Program-made: the position numbers and the translations under genes
The notes under the pieces: generated by a model
What the model saw: the letters and a program-made list of their open reading frames with translations, nothing else
What the model was told of the DNA's origin: nothing
The model's database searches: none
Part shown: piece by piece, positions 36,692 to 49,400 of the stretch
Layout of the letters: each line of letters starts with the position of its first letter
Position numbering within the stretch: the first letter of the stretch is position 1
DNA from: Hofstenia miamia
Lineage: Eukaryota > Xenacoelomorpha > Acoela
Reading direction: 5' to 3'
NCBI GenBank assembly: GCA_004352715.1
Contig: SCFE01000043.1
Coordinates: 1,616,184 to 1,680,183 of the forward strand
DNA length: 64,000 bases

Positions 36692-38975
36692 CTAAAAATG
36701 ACTTTGAAATACAAGAGTTCTAACTGGTAAATTTATTGTTGCATACAACAATATTCGTTTAATGAAAACGTTATCGCCATGGTATAGACTTAAACTAAAA
36801 GTGGAAATATTGATAAGACTATCTGTTGAAATACAAGGTATACCTCTAAAGTGGGATCGACCCCAACAAATAAACTGTTGGCTCCACATAAAGCAGACTC
36901 CTCACCTTCAACTACAAATTCGAAACATTCACGAGCACCCAATGCCTCAGCAATGGCCTGCAGAGAACCATTTTGTTCAACTCCAATATATCTGTTATAA
37001 CCGGTCTTAAAGCACAGTTTTCCAGAATCAGCCGCCCGAATTAAGGTGAACTGTTCTTCTGGTGCTGGTCCTAATCCTAAAAATACAGTTTACAACACTT
37101 AAATAAATATAAAAAACAATTGCATTATCATAATATAATGGAATATCTAATTATTTTTCCTCTTACCTCCTTTCAAGGTTTGTAGCAAATTTATGAAAAA
37201 CTTGAACTTAGTTTGTAATGAAATTTCCTCATTTGAATATTCATATAAGGTTTTTATAGTACTATTGCATGACATTTATATGTTTACGCGATTTCACCAA
37301 ATAGCCCCTATCTAAGAATTATTTTTAATCATATTGCAGAATAAAATGGATTTGTGAGCGCTCATTTTCGAAATTGACACAAATTATAAATTTTTTGAAT
37401 ATTTTGAAATTGATCTGTCCATCAATTAAAAATTCATATACTCCAAGGAGAACGCTGTCGGTTCCATTCACTTTGTAAATTTGTCAGTATAATTATATTC
37501 ACTTACATCATTTTAACAAGTTTAGTTAATTTTTATTTCAACTGTTTATTTGAATGCTTTTTCAATATTCATCTAAACTGTAATGTAGTAACTATCTGCC
37601 TGGTCATTTGTACAACACAGAGATCAAAATTATACCATTAAATTTTCTCGTGAGATTAATTCAATTAACATTGTCTGCAAAGCCAACAACGTACGGCACA
37701 CAAAGGCTCTTATTACTACAACAATTACAGGTATTGATCTTCATGAATATGTTTCTTGATAAGGGTATATTTCATTCAATCAAACTCCGTTTGCGCAGGC
37801 AATAATGGATATTGGTAGTAGACTTAATGATGACGAAAAAAGAAAATGTACTGAGTAAATTTTAAAACCTTTTTTCATGAAAAATGGTCTTCCGATATAA
37901 GTACGCCGCGGCTAAAAAAAGAGAAGATATTGCGTTATATACCGGTTCGCTTTTAAAACAGATAATGTAGTGATTTCATTTAAGTATTTTTCTTAGCAAC
38001 GAGAACATCGCTCCTTCCATTGTTTCTAACATAAATTCAGCAGCCGTAGAAAGTGGCTTTTCCCAAATGAATTTGATTTGCACACATAAACGATGTGTTC
38101 TTGGTATTCAAAACGTTTAAGCACTAATGTTTAATTTGCATAAACGATTACCATTCGTCCAATATTCTAATGTCAATCGCAGCTCTAAAAAATAGCAAGC
38201 GGAAGTCTTTTTCCTATTGAAAACCTTGAAGTTTCCAATTGTGATTTGATAATATCATTATTTTGAAACACACACATTCAGTTTTATGCATCATTACATC
38301 AAGGATATTCCCCTACATTTCAGTTTCCTACGAAAGTAGTCTTAAGGAATTAGTGGATTAAAGCAGTGAAAATGAAAATCTCGAAATTGCTATACATATA
38401 TATACATATATATATATACATATATAAATTTTTTCTTGCTTCACTACAATACATATACTTATAAAATTATTCTATCTGAGAAAAGGTTTTATGCACATGT
38501 GCATAGCGCAATTAATATATAATTAGAATATTCATTTTTAGTATTAGGATGTTGATCAAAAGAGTAAAAGAATTGACAGCAAAACTGTTTGCAAATTCGA
38601 GATTAAGCTCAATTTAGAAACTATCTAGAACAAACTTTACTCGACGATTTTCAAATAATAGCGATGCAATTCAAAGACCGCTTTTTTTCTTTGAAAGATG
38701 AAAAATTAAACTTTATAAAATTAAGCCATTGCTGTTGAGGTGAACCATAGACTACTAGATATTATTAGCAACCCGCAGCATCCCTTTTCCCGGCCACATG
38801 TGGCCGATAAAATAAGAAAAGTGGCCGGAAGAGAGAAGTATCATGTCAAAAAAATTGGGAAGCAATAAAATACACGTGTGTATTTTCACAAAGTTATTCT
38901 TTGAAGATCTTAGTAGAATTATCATTTGTATCTTTTTGGGCATATATTTCATTCAGACTTGGGCATTTGTTTTGC

Positions 38976-39006
<31 letters not shown>

Positions 39007-42000
39007 TATTTTTATATCAGAATACTCTAATTTAAAATCATTGAAATCAGCAGCAATTAATAATTACACGAAACAATGCTAGAAAACGTTCAATAACAAG
39101 GTGTCTCCATACTTTTGTCGCGGCATAATGGCGACACTAAAAAACTTTGGGGTCGAGATGTCTGGCCCTTATTACGTGTATTGGTCGCCAGTCGGCCTTC
39201 AAAGGACGTTGTGCTGTCAATCAAGATAAGTCTACTGGTTTTAGCAGCAGTAATTTTCAAATTCATTGTGCTCCATATTTTTGTCCTGCATAGTACGTAT
39301 TTGTATATTTTAGTAAAATGGCCGATGCTGACACTGAATCTGGTACTCCTGTTCACAAGAAACGTCGTGCGGAAGTAACTAGGAAGTTCAATCCAGTATG
39401 GGAAGAAAAATTTTTATCGAAAAAGATGCTACTATGTGCATTTGCTCGATTTGTGACAAAAAACTGACCGTTATGAAGTGAAGTAACTTGTCTGACCACT
39501 TCCGAAAGCACTCCAACTACAATGAGAAGTCCCCAGAAGGTTCCGAAGCGCGAAAACAAAAACTTCTAGCAATGAAAAAAGGACATCACACGACAAAAAC
39601 GCTATTTGAAACGCTCGTTCAAGATGGCCGAGGACAGAAGAACATTATGGCTTCTATTCAAGTTCGCTGGATGCTGGCCAAAGCTAAAAAATCATACGCG
39701 GAATCGGAATTTATTAATAAATGTGCAACATTAATGATTGAGATTATTGCCTCTGAAAAGGAGAAAAGTATTCTCAAAAGGTGAAGGACGTGCCTTTGTC
39801 CGCAGATACTGAAACTAGGCGTGTCTCAAAATGCATCGAAGACGTTAATGAACAGTTAATGAATTTTATGAAACTCTTGCTGTCAGCTTAGCAGTTGAAA
39901 GCACGGACATCAGTGACATAGCTCAGTGCTGCATATTTATCAGCGCAATTGATCAACATGGGGAAAAGATCGAGGAGTTACTGGACCTCTATCCACTTTT
40001 GGGTAGAATTAGTGTATTTTACTCGATAATAGATAATAAACAGATTAATAATGAAAGGAGCAAAATGTAGTAGCGGTAATAGATTAATCGATAGTATTGC
40101 CACTACGCGATTAATCGACGTTTACTTGACGTGTAATCACAGGTGCATTAACCAACTAAAATTAACAACAAACATCTAACAATCTACTCATTATTATGTG
40201 CTTCATTTCATTGATATTTAGTAACACAGATACTGAGCAGCAGCTGTATTAAACCACTTTGTGTACATCAATGACTACTGATTACACTGAACTGTTTACT
40301 ATTCCGCCTGTTCTTACTGAAGGAAAACCGACTAAATGCAAAGCTTGTGGAGAACAAAAACAATGCAATTTAAAGACAAAGAGCAATCTCCTTAAACTTT
40401 ACCAATTGAAACACCCTAAGATTTTAGAAGAACATTTAAACCGAAGAAGACAACAGAAATCCCATTTCAAGGGCCAGACAACAAATTTATTGGGATCAAC
40501 TGACATGACAACAAGTAAGCCCATTTTCCCCAAACAAAAGAAGTGGAAATGTCCATTGCAAGTGACCTTTGTGCAAAGGGTGGATTACCTGTTACCATTG
40601 AGGAAAAGCCCTCATATTGTAAATTTCTTTGTACATTTCAGCCAAAATTTTCAACTATTTCGTACCGGAAAAACATACAAAATATTGAAAAACGGTTCTA
40701 CCGTAGAACCCAAGGAAGTGACATTCTCAATGCTGTAATTGACACATGTAAGAAATTTAACGTCTCATTTGATAAAATATACTCAGTGTGTACCGATGGC
40801 CATGTTGGGTAAGCATAACGGCTTTGCTGCACTGCTATCTTCCAGGGAAGACACCAGATATGATATATTGTCGTAAAATTGCATTATTCATCAGGAAAAC
40901 TTGGTGTGCATGAAAAGCATGCGAGAGGGACTTCTGAAAGAAGTTATGGATGATGTCATTTTAGTGGTTATTTTATACTTGGAAGACCTTTGGCTCACAG
41001 ATAATTCAGGGAAGTCCTTAATGAGTATGATGTCCATTACTCTGAGTTGCTGTACCACACGAACGTGCGCTGGCTTTCAAAAGGAAAAATCTTGATAAAT
41101 TTTGTCGCATTTTATCTACAACCACAGAGTTTATGAAAAAGTGTGATCTTCTACTTCCAAGCTAAAAACTATTACAATAAAAATGGAAACGCATAACTGG
41201 ATCGAAAAGCTTGCATTCCCCACAGACATATTGATACATCTAAACAAGCTGAACATTGCAATATAAGGACAGGATAAAATAGGATCGGACTTGTATTCCA
41301 CGATTAACGCATTTATGACTAAGCTCAAACTATTTATTCACCACAAGCGTTTGAAAAATCTCAACATTACACACATTGCGCGTTTGAGCACAATCCAGTG
41401 GCAAGTGAAGGAAACTGCGCTCTTTGCGTCTTTCATGGACTCACTGCTCCAAGAATTTGATGACAGATTTGAGGAATTTCGAAATCAAAAGACGGTTTTT
41501 GTATTTGTATCTAATCCGTGGTTAACTGCACCTGATGAACTCACAGATTGTCACCCATACCTAGCCAAAGAAGAAGATCAACTTTTTGAAGAGTAGATAG
41601 AGCTTATTGACCTTCAGGAGAATGATGCTTTGACGCGTCTGCATAATTTGGCATCAGCTGGTAACTCAATTCTGGATTTCTGGAAGAAAGTGCACCAGTC
41701 CATTCTAGGAAAGGCTGCGCTGATATTGCTCTCTATGTTCGGTTCGACGTATAGATGTGAACAGACATTTTCTGGACTTACTTTTATTAAAAACAAGTAT
41801 CGTTCCCGATTGATGAACATCAATACAAGTGAACTTGTCAAAGCCGCATTTACACGGTTTGAACCCGATTTTCAAAAAATTGCAGACAAAATTCAGTCAC
41901 AACCCTTGCATTAACTTTTGAAACTTTGTATTGTGATTACATAATTGTAATGTAATATGTTTAGGGAAATTTGGTATCCTTCATTTTGCTTATTAAAATT

Positions 42001-42086
42001 GCAATTCGGCTACAAGAAATTGTTCATGTGACCGAATGGTGGCCAGAGTAATAAAAAGTGGCCGAAAGTTCAAAAAAGGTTGCGGA

Positions 42087-42119
<33 letters not shown>

Positions 42120-45100
42120 NNNNNNNNNNNNNNNNNNNNNNNNNNNNNNNNNNNNNNNNNNNNNNNNNNNNNNNNNNNNNNNNNNNNNNNNNNNNNNNNN
42201 NNNNNNNNNNNNNNNNNNNNNNNNNNNNNNNNNNNNNNNNNNNNNNNNNNNNNNNNNNNNNNNNNNNNNNNNNNNNNNNNNNNNNNNNNNNNNNNNNNNN
42301 NNNNNNNNNNNNNNNNNNNNNNNNNNNNNNNNNNNNNNNNNNNNNNNNNNNNNNNNNNNNNNNNNNNNNNNNNNNNNNNNNNNNNNNNNNNNNNNNNNNN
42401 NNNNNNNNNNNNNNNNNNNNNNNNNNNNNNNNNNNNNNNNNNNNNNNNNNNNNNNNNNNNNNNNNNNNNNNNNNNNNNNNNNNNNNNNNNNNNNNNNNNN
42501 NNNNNNNNNNNNNNNNNNNNNNNNNNNNNNNNNNNNNNNNNNNNNNNNNNNNNNNNNNNNNNNNNNNNNNNNNNNNNNNNNNNNNNNNNNNNNNNNNNNN
42601 NNNNNNNNNNNNNNNNNNNNNNNNNNNNNNNNNNNNNNNNNNNNNNNNNNNNNNNNNNNNNNNNNNNNNNNNNNNNNNNNNNNNNNNNNNNNNNNNNNNN
42701 NNNNNNNNNNNNNNNNNNNNNNNNNNNNNNNNNNNNNNNNNNNNNNNNNNNNNNNNNNNNNNNNNNNNNNNNNNNNNNNNNNNNNNNNNNNNNNNNNNNN
42801 NNNNNNNNNNNNNNNNNNNNNNNNNNNNNNNNNNNNNNNNNNNNNNNNNNNNNNNNNNNNNNNNNNNNNNNNNNNNNNNNNNNNNNNNNNNNNNNNNNNN
42901 NNNNNNNNNNNNNNNNNNNNNNNNNNNNNNNNNNNNNNNNNNNNNNNNNNNNNNNNNNNNNNNNNNNNNNNNNNNNNNNNNNNNNNNNNNNNNNNNNNNN
43001 NNNNNNNNNNNNNNNNNNNNNNNNNNNNNNNNNNNNNNNNNNNNNNNNNNNNNNNNNNNNNNNNNNNNNNNNNNNNNNNNNNNNNNNNNNNNNNNNNNNN
43101 NNNNNNNNNNNNNNNNNNNTATATATATATATATATTTAAAAGTCTCTGGGTGAACTTATTATTGATAGACAACTAATTCTTCGGTATGAAGATGAAAAT
43201 CTAAACTTTTTTTAATGTATAATTTTCATTGGGCATCAATTGACTCATGTTGACAAATGTACCCATTTACTTATAAATGATGTTGTCAAGTATGAAAATC
43301 AACTTTAAAATCTGATTACTTTCCTAAACAATTTCGAAAGAAACCATTTTATCAATTTAGGTAACCTAACGAAATTCATAGATAGCAAAGAGGATCTCAA
43401 TCAACAAATAACTATTGCATCATCCCGCTGAATTTAATGCTTTTTGCAATTAAAATATTTCCCTTCTACGCGTTATCTTCAGCAACTTTTACGTAGCTCT
43501 TCAGTTGATGTTGGATTCCATCTGAAAGATGTAAATTTAAAAAAATTCTAACTTATTTTGTAGGAAACAAAACTATTATTCTTGATGAAATTTATGTTAG
43601 TATTTCATTTGACTATAAATGCGGGCGTATTCTTAGGCATGCAAGGAATCAACTCCAATCAGACGAACCAGTTGCTGCTAAGACTGTTGTGGCTTTCATG
43701 ATATCTAATTATAGATATGCTTTCTTCCTTGCACTAATCTTAAGTATACATTTGTAATTGATACTATTTCATCAATTATTGATCAATGAAACAGGGTTAA
43801 CGTAAACATTTGTTAGGTTATTGCTGATAACCACTCAATTTATAGAAATGATTCTAGAGTTTGGAGCGTTAAAAATGAAAAATTGCAAAATGATATTTTT
43901 CTACTTATCAACATGGTACATTTGTTTAAATGTTTTAGAAACAACTGGCTTGAAAGAGGCTTTAAAATTTCCTAATCCGCAGAATTTTAACGAAGAACTC
44001 ACTGCTGACTTTAAGGAAGTTAAATTTTCACTAAAAATTGCCCGATCACTTAATCGTAAAAGTGTTGTTACAAATAGCTTCGAAAAACAACTTGTTAAAT
44101 CAGCCATTGCTGTTTTCTCTGATGCTATCCTTGATGCTATTCCATTTTTTAATCTCCAAGGCGATCAGTTCCGGGAACTTACGTTTTTGTAAAACAATTT
44201 TCGATTTTATGAAAAATTATAAATCTGAAATCACCAACTCATGGTTGTCATAAACTTAACAAATTCCTCTTACCAATAAGTAGTGAATCTATGGAAAATT
44301 ATATTCTCCTAAAGCAGTCTTATAAATGGATGATTTTCTAGAAATCCATGGAAGGAATATGCTTTTCAATTTAAGGCACATTAAGCAAAATTTAAGGCAA
44401 CTAGAACGGCTTAAGGCTGTTGTTCGTCAAACTTCTTGTTGTTCGGCAGAGATGGAAATCTTTTGAAAATTTCAAATTTTGATAAATGAAGTGTGTTAAT
44501 GGAAATTTTGAAATCGGAGTTCGTCAAAAAATTAGTCATCGTCTTAAAAAATTGGCCTTTGGCTAAAAACCAAGCTCTACGTACGAAACCAAGCTCTACG
44601 TACGAAAGAACAAATTAATGGAAGAACTTAAAAAAAATTAGAAATACTTTCTACAGAATGGCCTGATAGAGTAAGTGCAAAGACCTTGGTTAATCTAACT
44701 GAAAATAGATTTACAAAGGAAAATGGATCCCATTAACTTCAGATGTGAAAATGTCAAATTTCTGAATAAAGAAGCTCATTTCTAATCTTGAACAGCGCAA
44801 CTTCAAAGCTAATTGTAAGAAGGTATCGTATTACTTTAATAAAAAGGAGGTTCTGAATCTTGCTGCATAGAATGCAGCTATTTAGAAGTATTTAACAAAA
44901 ATTTATAATCATAATCTGAGTTTACAAAGGGATTATCATTAACCGAGAAACAACTAGTAAAGCGATATAGTTTATAAAAACCAATGGAAAAAGAGGTTGT
45001 GGAGTTCCACTGCTGTTTAACAATGATGTTAAATGCTTAATGAAATGGTGTTTGAGTATTTCCATTAGTAAAAATTTCAAGTATGTTTTTCAAAATCCTA

Positions 45101-46385
45101 AATACCATTATCCAATTAGAGGCAATGATGTTATAAAAGATTTAACAAAACTAACGAATCTTAGTCGGCCTGACTTATTTAATAGAACAGGGTTAAGAAA
45201 ATACTGCGCTACAAATGCTGAAATCTTTCTCTGCAGGAAAAGGAGTTCGATGCTCTTGCAAATAATTTGAGGCATGATACAGACAGCTTTATCCCTTAGA
45301 TACCAATGTTTATGAACTAGGTAAAATATCAAAACTTTTGCTTTCTAACGATGCCGTAAATGTAAATAAATTCAAATTTACACATTTTAATGATATGAAC
45401 TTGTGATGAACCAAGTGATGTCGAAACTACGAATTCATTATGGGATGACGTAGGACACAGCTCTGAAAATGAAATTTTGGCCTGCCCACAAAAAATAAAT
45501 TAAATGTTTGTTTATATTTAATTTTAAGTGTAGACTTTATAGAAATATTACACATATATAGCATTGCACTTAAGACTAATGTGAATATTATTCCTAAAAT
45601 TAAAAATGTTTATTTCAATCTGTTAACTTTAGTTATAAATAAATTGTTTAGGTGAAATCTCGAAAAAACCAAATTTTCCAAAGAAAATCATATAATGCTA
45701 ATTAGCCCCAGTGTATAACTTAGTTCAAATTTGTGAAAAATTGCTCTAAGTTTTAAATAGGAAGTTTTACATTTAGTTCATTCCCTGAAAATGTATAATT
45801 ATTTCGTGTTTAGAAAATAAAATGAAGCAACGAAGAAAACACAGCATTTTCCAAAGCATTTCTTGCAAAATATTTTGAAATATATTTCTCTACAATATTT
45901 TTCAATAGCTTGATTTGTACATTTTTCACTAAAAATATCCTGCTACATTATATTTACAAAGAAATATCAATTTCAATAATAAGAAGCAGCTGTTCAGCAT
46001 AGCAACAGAATAGCTAAATGCCAATAGTCAATTACATATTTAAACTTTTATGAACATACAATTCTTCATGTCCTTAGAAAATTTGAATGCTAAAACATTC
46101 CTATGGAAATGAATTGAAGTTTTCATATAAATGTAGCATTAATTTCCTTTCTAATTTAATAACGTCATTATAACATAATATGCAAGGTAATTCGTTACTT
46201 GCCCAAAAGAAAATACAAGTTTTATGAATATCCTTCAGCATATAGTTTCGCCTTAATGAATGGGTTGAGTAAATCTTGCATATATGATAAGCATGAATGA
46301 GGCAGTGTGTCATTGTGATTATGATGCCATTACAGAAAAAAAGTTACTTAATTTGAATAAATCCGAGCAATGAATTTTGATTAAG

Positions 46386-46417
<32 letters not shown>

Positions 46418-49400
46418 AGGATTTTATACGACTGGGATAGTATTTTAATTTGAAGAAATATTCAATGCCATATGCTTAGTTAAATTGTAGAATAAAGCAC
46501 TCTAATTGATCCAGAGATATAATTTAAAAATAGTAGTTGTAAAATGAGTTATATATATCTCTTAAAGATATGTTACAACAACGACTAATGTTATCACGTC
46601 CAGACGACTTGCTGAATATGAGACGAAAATCAAGTACCATAAATTAACACCAACCAGCCAAAAATTGATTTTATAAGTTACTTAACTACCAAAATTAAAT
46701 TATTAGCAATTAAGATATTGTAAACTTCATTTAAACTTTACATTTTTAAAAAAAATATTCAAATAAAATGAAGTAATATATAACTTTTCTATAATCAAAG
46801 CTAATGATTTGACACAAACATTAATACAGGGTCTTATCAATCAAACCGCAAGTAAAGTATTATATGCCGAGATGGACACTGAATTGATAGGCTTTGGCTT
46901 AGGAAATTAGGGGCAAAAATCACGGTAAACCAAATTAATGTAGCAAAAAATATCCATGCTTGAATCAGCCACTAATAGGGATATAGATAGAAGAACTCAT
47001 CGAAGTTAATTTCATCCTGAAGACTTACTGACACACGGCAATAAATGTAATAGCAATATAGTTTAAATATTTTGTAAAATAATGTCAAATGTTTATGCTA
47101 GAAGTTGAGATCTCAATAAACTATCCAATATTGTTGAAACCTTACAAGCATACTTTTTATACATACTAAAATTTCTTAAAAATATATTTTTTGTATTTCA
47201 CCAAACTCTAGTTTACGCTTATGTCAGCAATTTTTTATTAATAAAATGGCCACTAGTAGAAATACTAAATAATGCTAATCAATAAAATTTTTCCAATTCA
47301 CATTACTGAAATCCTGTGCGAATTTACATCGACTTACATATGCACAAAGAGATAGAAACTTCTAAGAAGCAGGCCTGATCTGCACTCAGAAAAGCTCATT
47401 ACTGAAAAAAATAATACATTAGATGCTTTAGGACCTGTCAACAATAGATTAAATTTAAATAGAATGTTTTTATCATATGCAAAATTAAGTTTTTACGTTC
47501 GTTATTTTGTTGCTCATGAAATATGCTTCAAATATCAATTTAAGCATGAGGCCTAAGCCCAACCAGCGCAGTTCCCCTGTCGAAAATCTGGCCCAAGTTA
47601 TTTGCATTTTTCACGAAAGGATTTTAGTGACAATATTTTATTCATTTATTTGCTATTTGAACGAATTTTTAATGACCAAGTATTTGTTTTCTGTGTATTA
47701 ATCATTCTCATTTGTTGAGGTGAAGCCTTCTACCTCACGCTACGTTGATTCTCGCCATGATTCTTTAGAAAAACGATATGAAATTCCTAATGAATTGGAT
47801 TTGTTTAATGAACACGATCTAATCAAGTCATTTGACTCGTTATTGGATTATGTGAATTTGAATTTACATAGATCAACAGATTTAGTACGCTTACTTTCAT
47901 TTATTCATACTGACGAATGCTCTTTAGTTAAGTTTACAATTCACATATCATCCTATTTTGATGTAAAAGCTTTTACAAAAAATACTTCTGTGCCAGTTCG
48001 GCATTTCTTAGACTTTGGAGCAAAGCTAAATCGTCATAGTCAACTTGATGCAATCGTTCAATCAGTACGAAATTTCGACCCTCCTATGGATTCTGAGGTT
48101 AAGGCAATATTGAATAATCTTGTATCTTATGATTTTAGTGGCATTGAATATGCGAAACAGCTTAAATTTTTTATAGAAGAAATTAAACTTATCTATAAAG
48201 CCCAATGGTTCCCGTTATTCACTCACCATAATAAAGTATGCCTTTTCCTTATGCTTGCGTGGTAGAAGTTGCTACAATGAGTTAAGAAATCTTCTGCCAT
48301 TACCAAGCGCCGCCACTCTAAATTTTTTTTTGGGAAATTAGGAACACCTAGAAGCAACGAAGAATGTCTTAATGTAAAAAAGGCGGTGTTTGATAAGCTA
48401 TCTGGAACAACTATTTTATGCCATTTATTGGTTGACGAACTCTGTCAGTTCAGCTGTTCGCTATAGAGGAGGGCATGCATTTTGTTTTCCAGAAGACGCT
48501 CCTAACAAAGTTGCAAGAACAGTATTAGCGTTTACGATCGTACCCTTTGGTGACAGTGCTCCTTCATTTGTTGTTCGCCTTATTCCAGTTTTTAGTCTTA
48601 GCTCACAATTTCTGTATGGTCAACTACTTTATCTACTTAGACTAATTCAATATACAAAAGCACGAATTTTTGCAATTATAACATAATTTAAAGGCTAATC
48701 AATCATGTTTTGGCAAACTAAAATCAGATTATGGCGAAGAAAATTGCTATTTTTGTAATTAAGACATCCATTCCGTTGCAATGAAGTACCTCGACAATAT
48801 CTACTTTATGACCCAACTAATCTTTTAAAAAATATTAGAAATAATTTGGCCTCAGAAAAAATGAAAGCATTGAGCTTCCGTGATTTAAATACTGGTGATA
48901 TATTAAACACAAAATGGAAATATTTAATTGATCTGTATAAACGCGAGGAATCATCTAATTTGAAGCTCTCAAACTTTGAAAAACAAAAAGTTTCTCATGT
49001 TGTCAAAATTCTTAATGATAAAACTACATCAGCTTTGGAGCTTTGTAAAAATGCGCATGAAACCACAGTATTTTTGAAAACAGTCACACGAATGTGGAAC
49101 ATCATTAATGTAAAACATATATATGCTGAAAACGACTTAATGATGATGATCGTCAGATAGCAGTAATAGCCGCTTAAAGTTTTTACTTTCAATAGCAAAT
49201 TCATTTGCTGAAAACTTCTTCCACATTCTATCCGCAGAAAGCAACTAACCACTGACACCAGTGAAGGATTAAAAATTACTTTGTGTAGGCTGGTTGATTT
49301 ATCTAACAGGCTATTGAAAAAATCCTTTGATACAATCCTATTGAAGGAGAATGTGGTGTTTATCGTCAGCTATCAGGTGGAAACTACTTCATAGGGGTAC

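Larger units (their letters stand above)
38770..42088 (+). mobile_element. hAT DNA transposon (GTF2IRD2-like transposase) with nested hAT fragment
   Basis: This element lies in FRG1 intron 1 on the plus strand. The right end, read inward, is GGTCCGCAACCTTTTTTG, close to the common hAT terminus CAGTGGTCCGCAACC, and the left end at about 38770 keeps GCAACCCGCAGC. Both subterminal regions hold repeated GTGGCC (38798-38828 and 42039-42064), a likely transposase-binding repeat. Between them lies a transposase in two halves around an insert, plus a (TA)n at 38976-39003. The right end abuts (TA)n and a 1000-N gap, so the target duplication cannot be checked. Confidence 0.75.
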
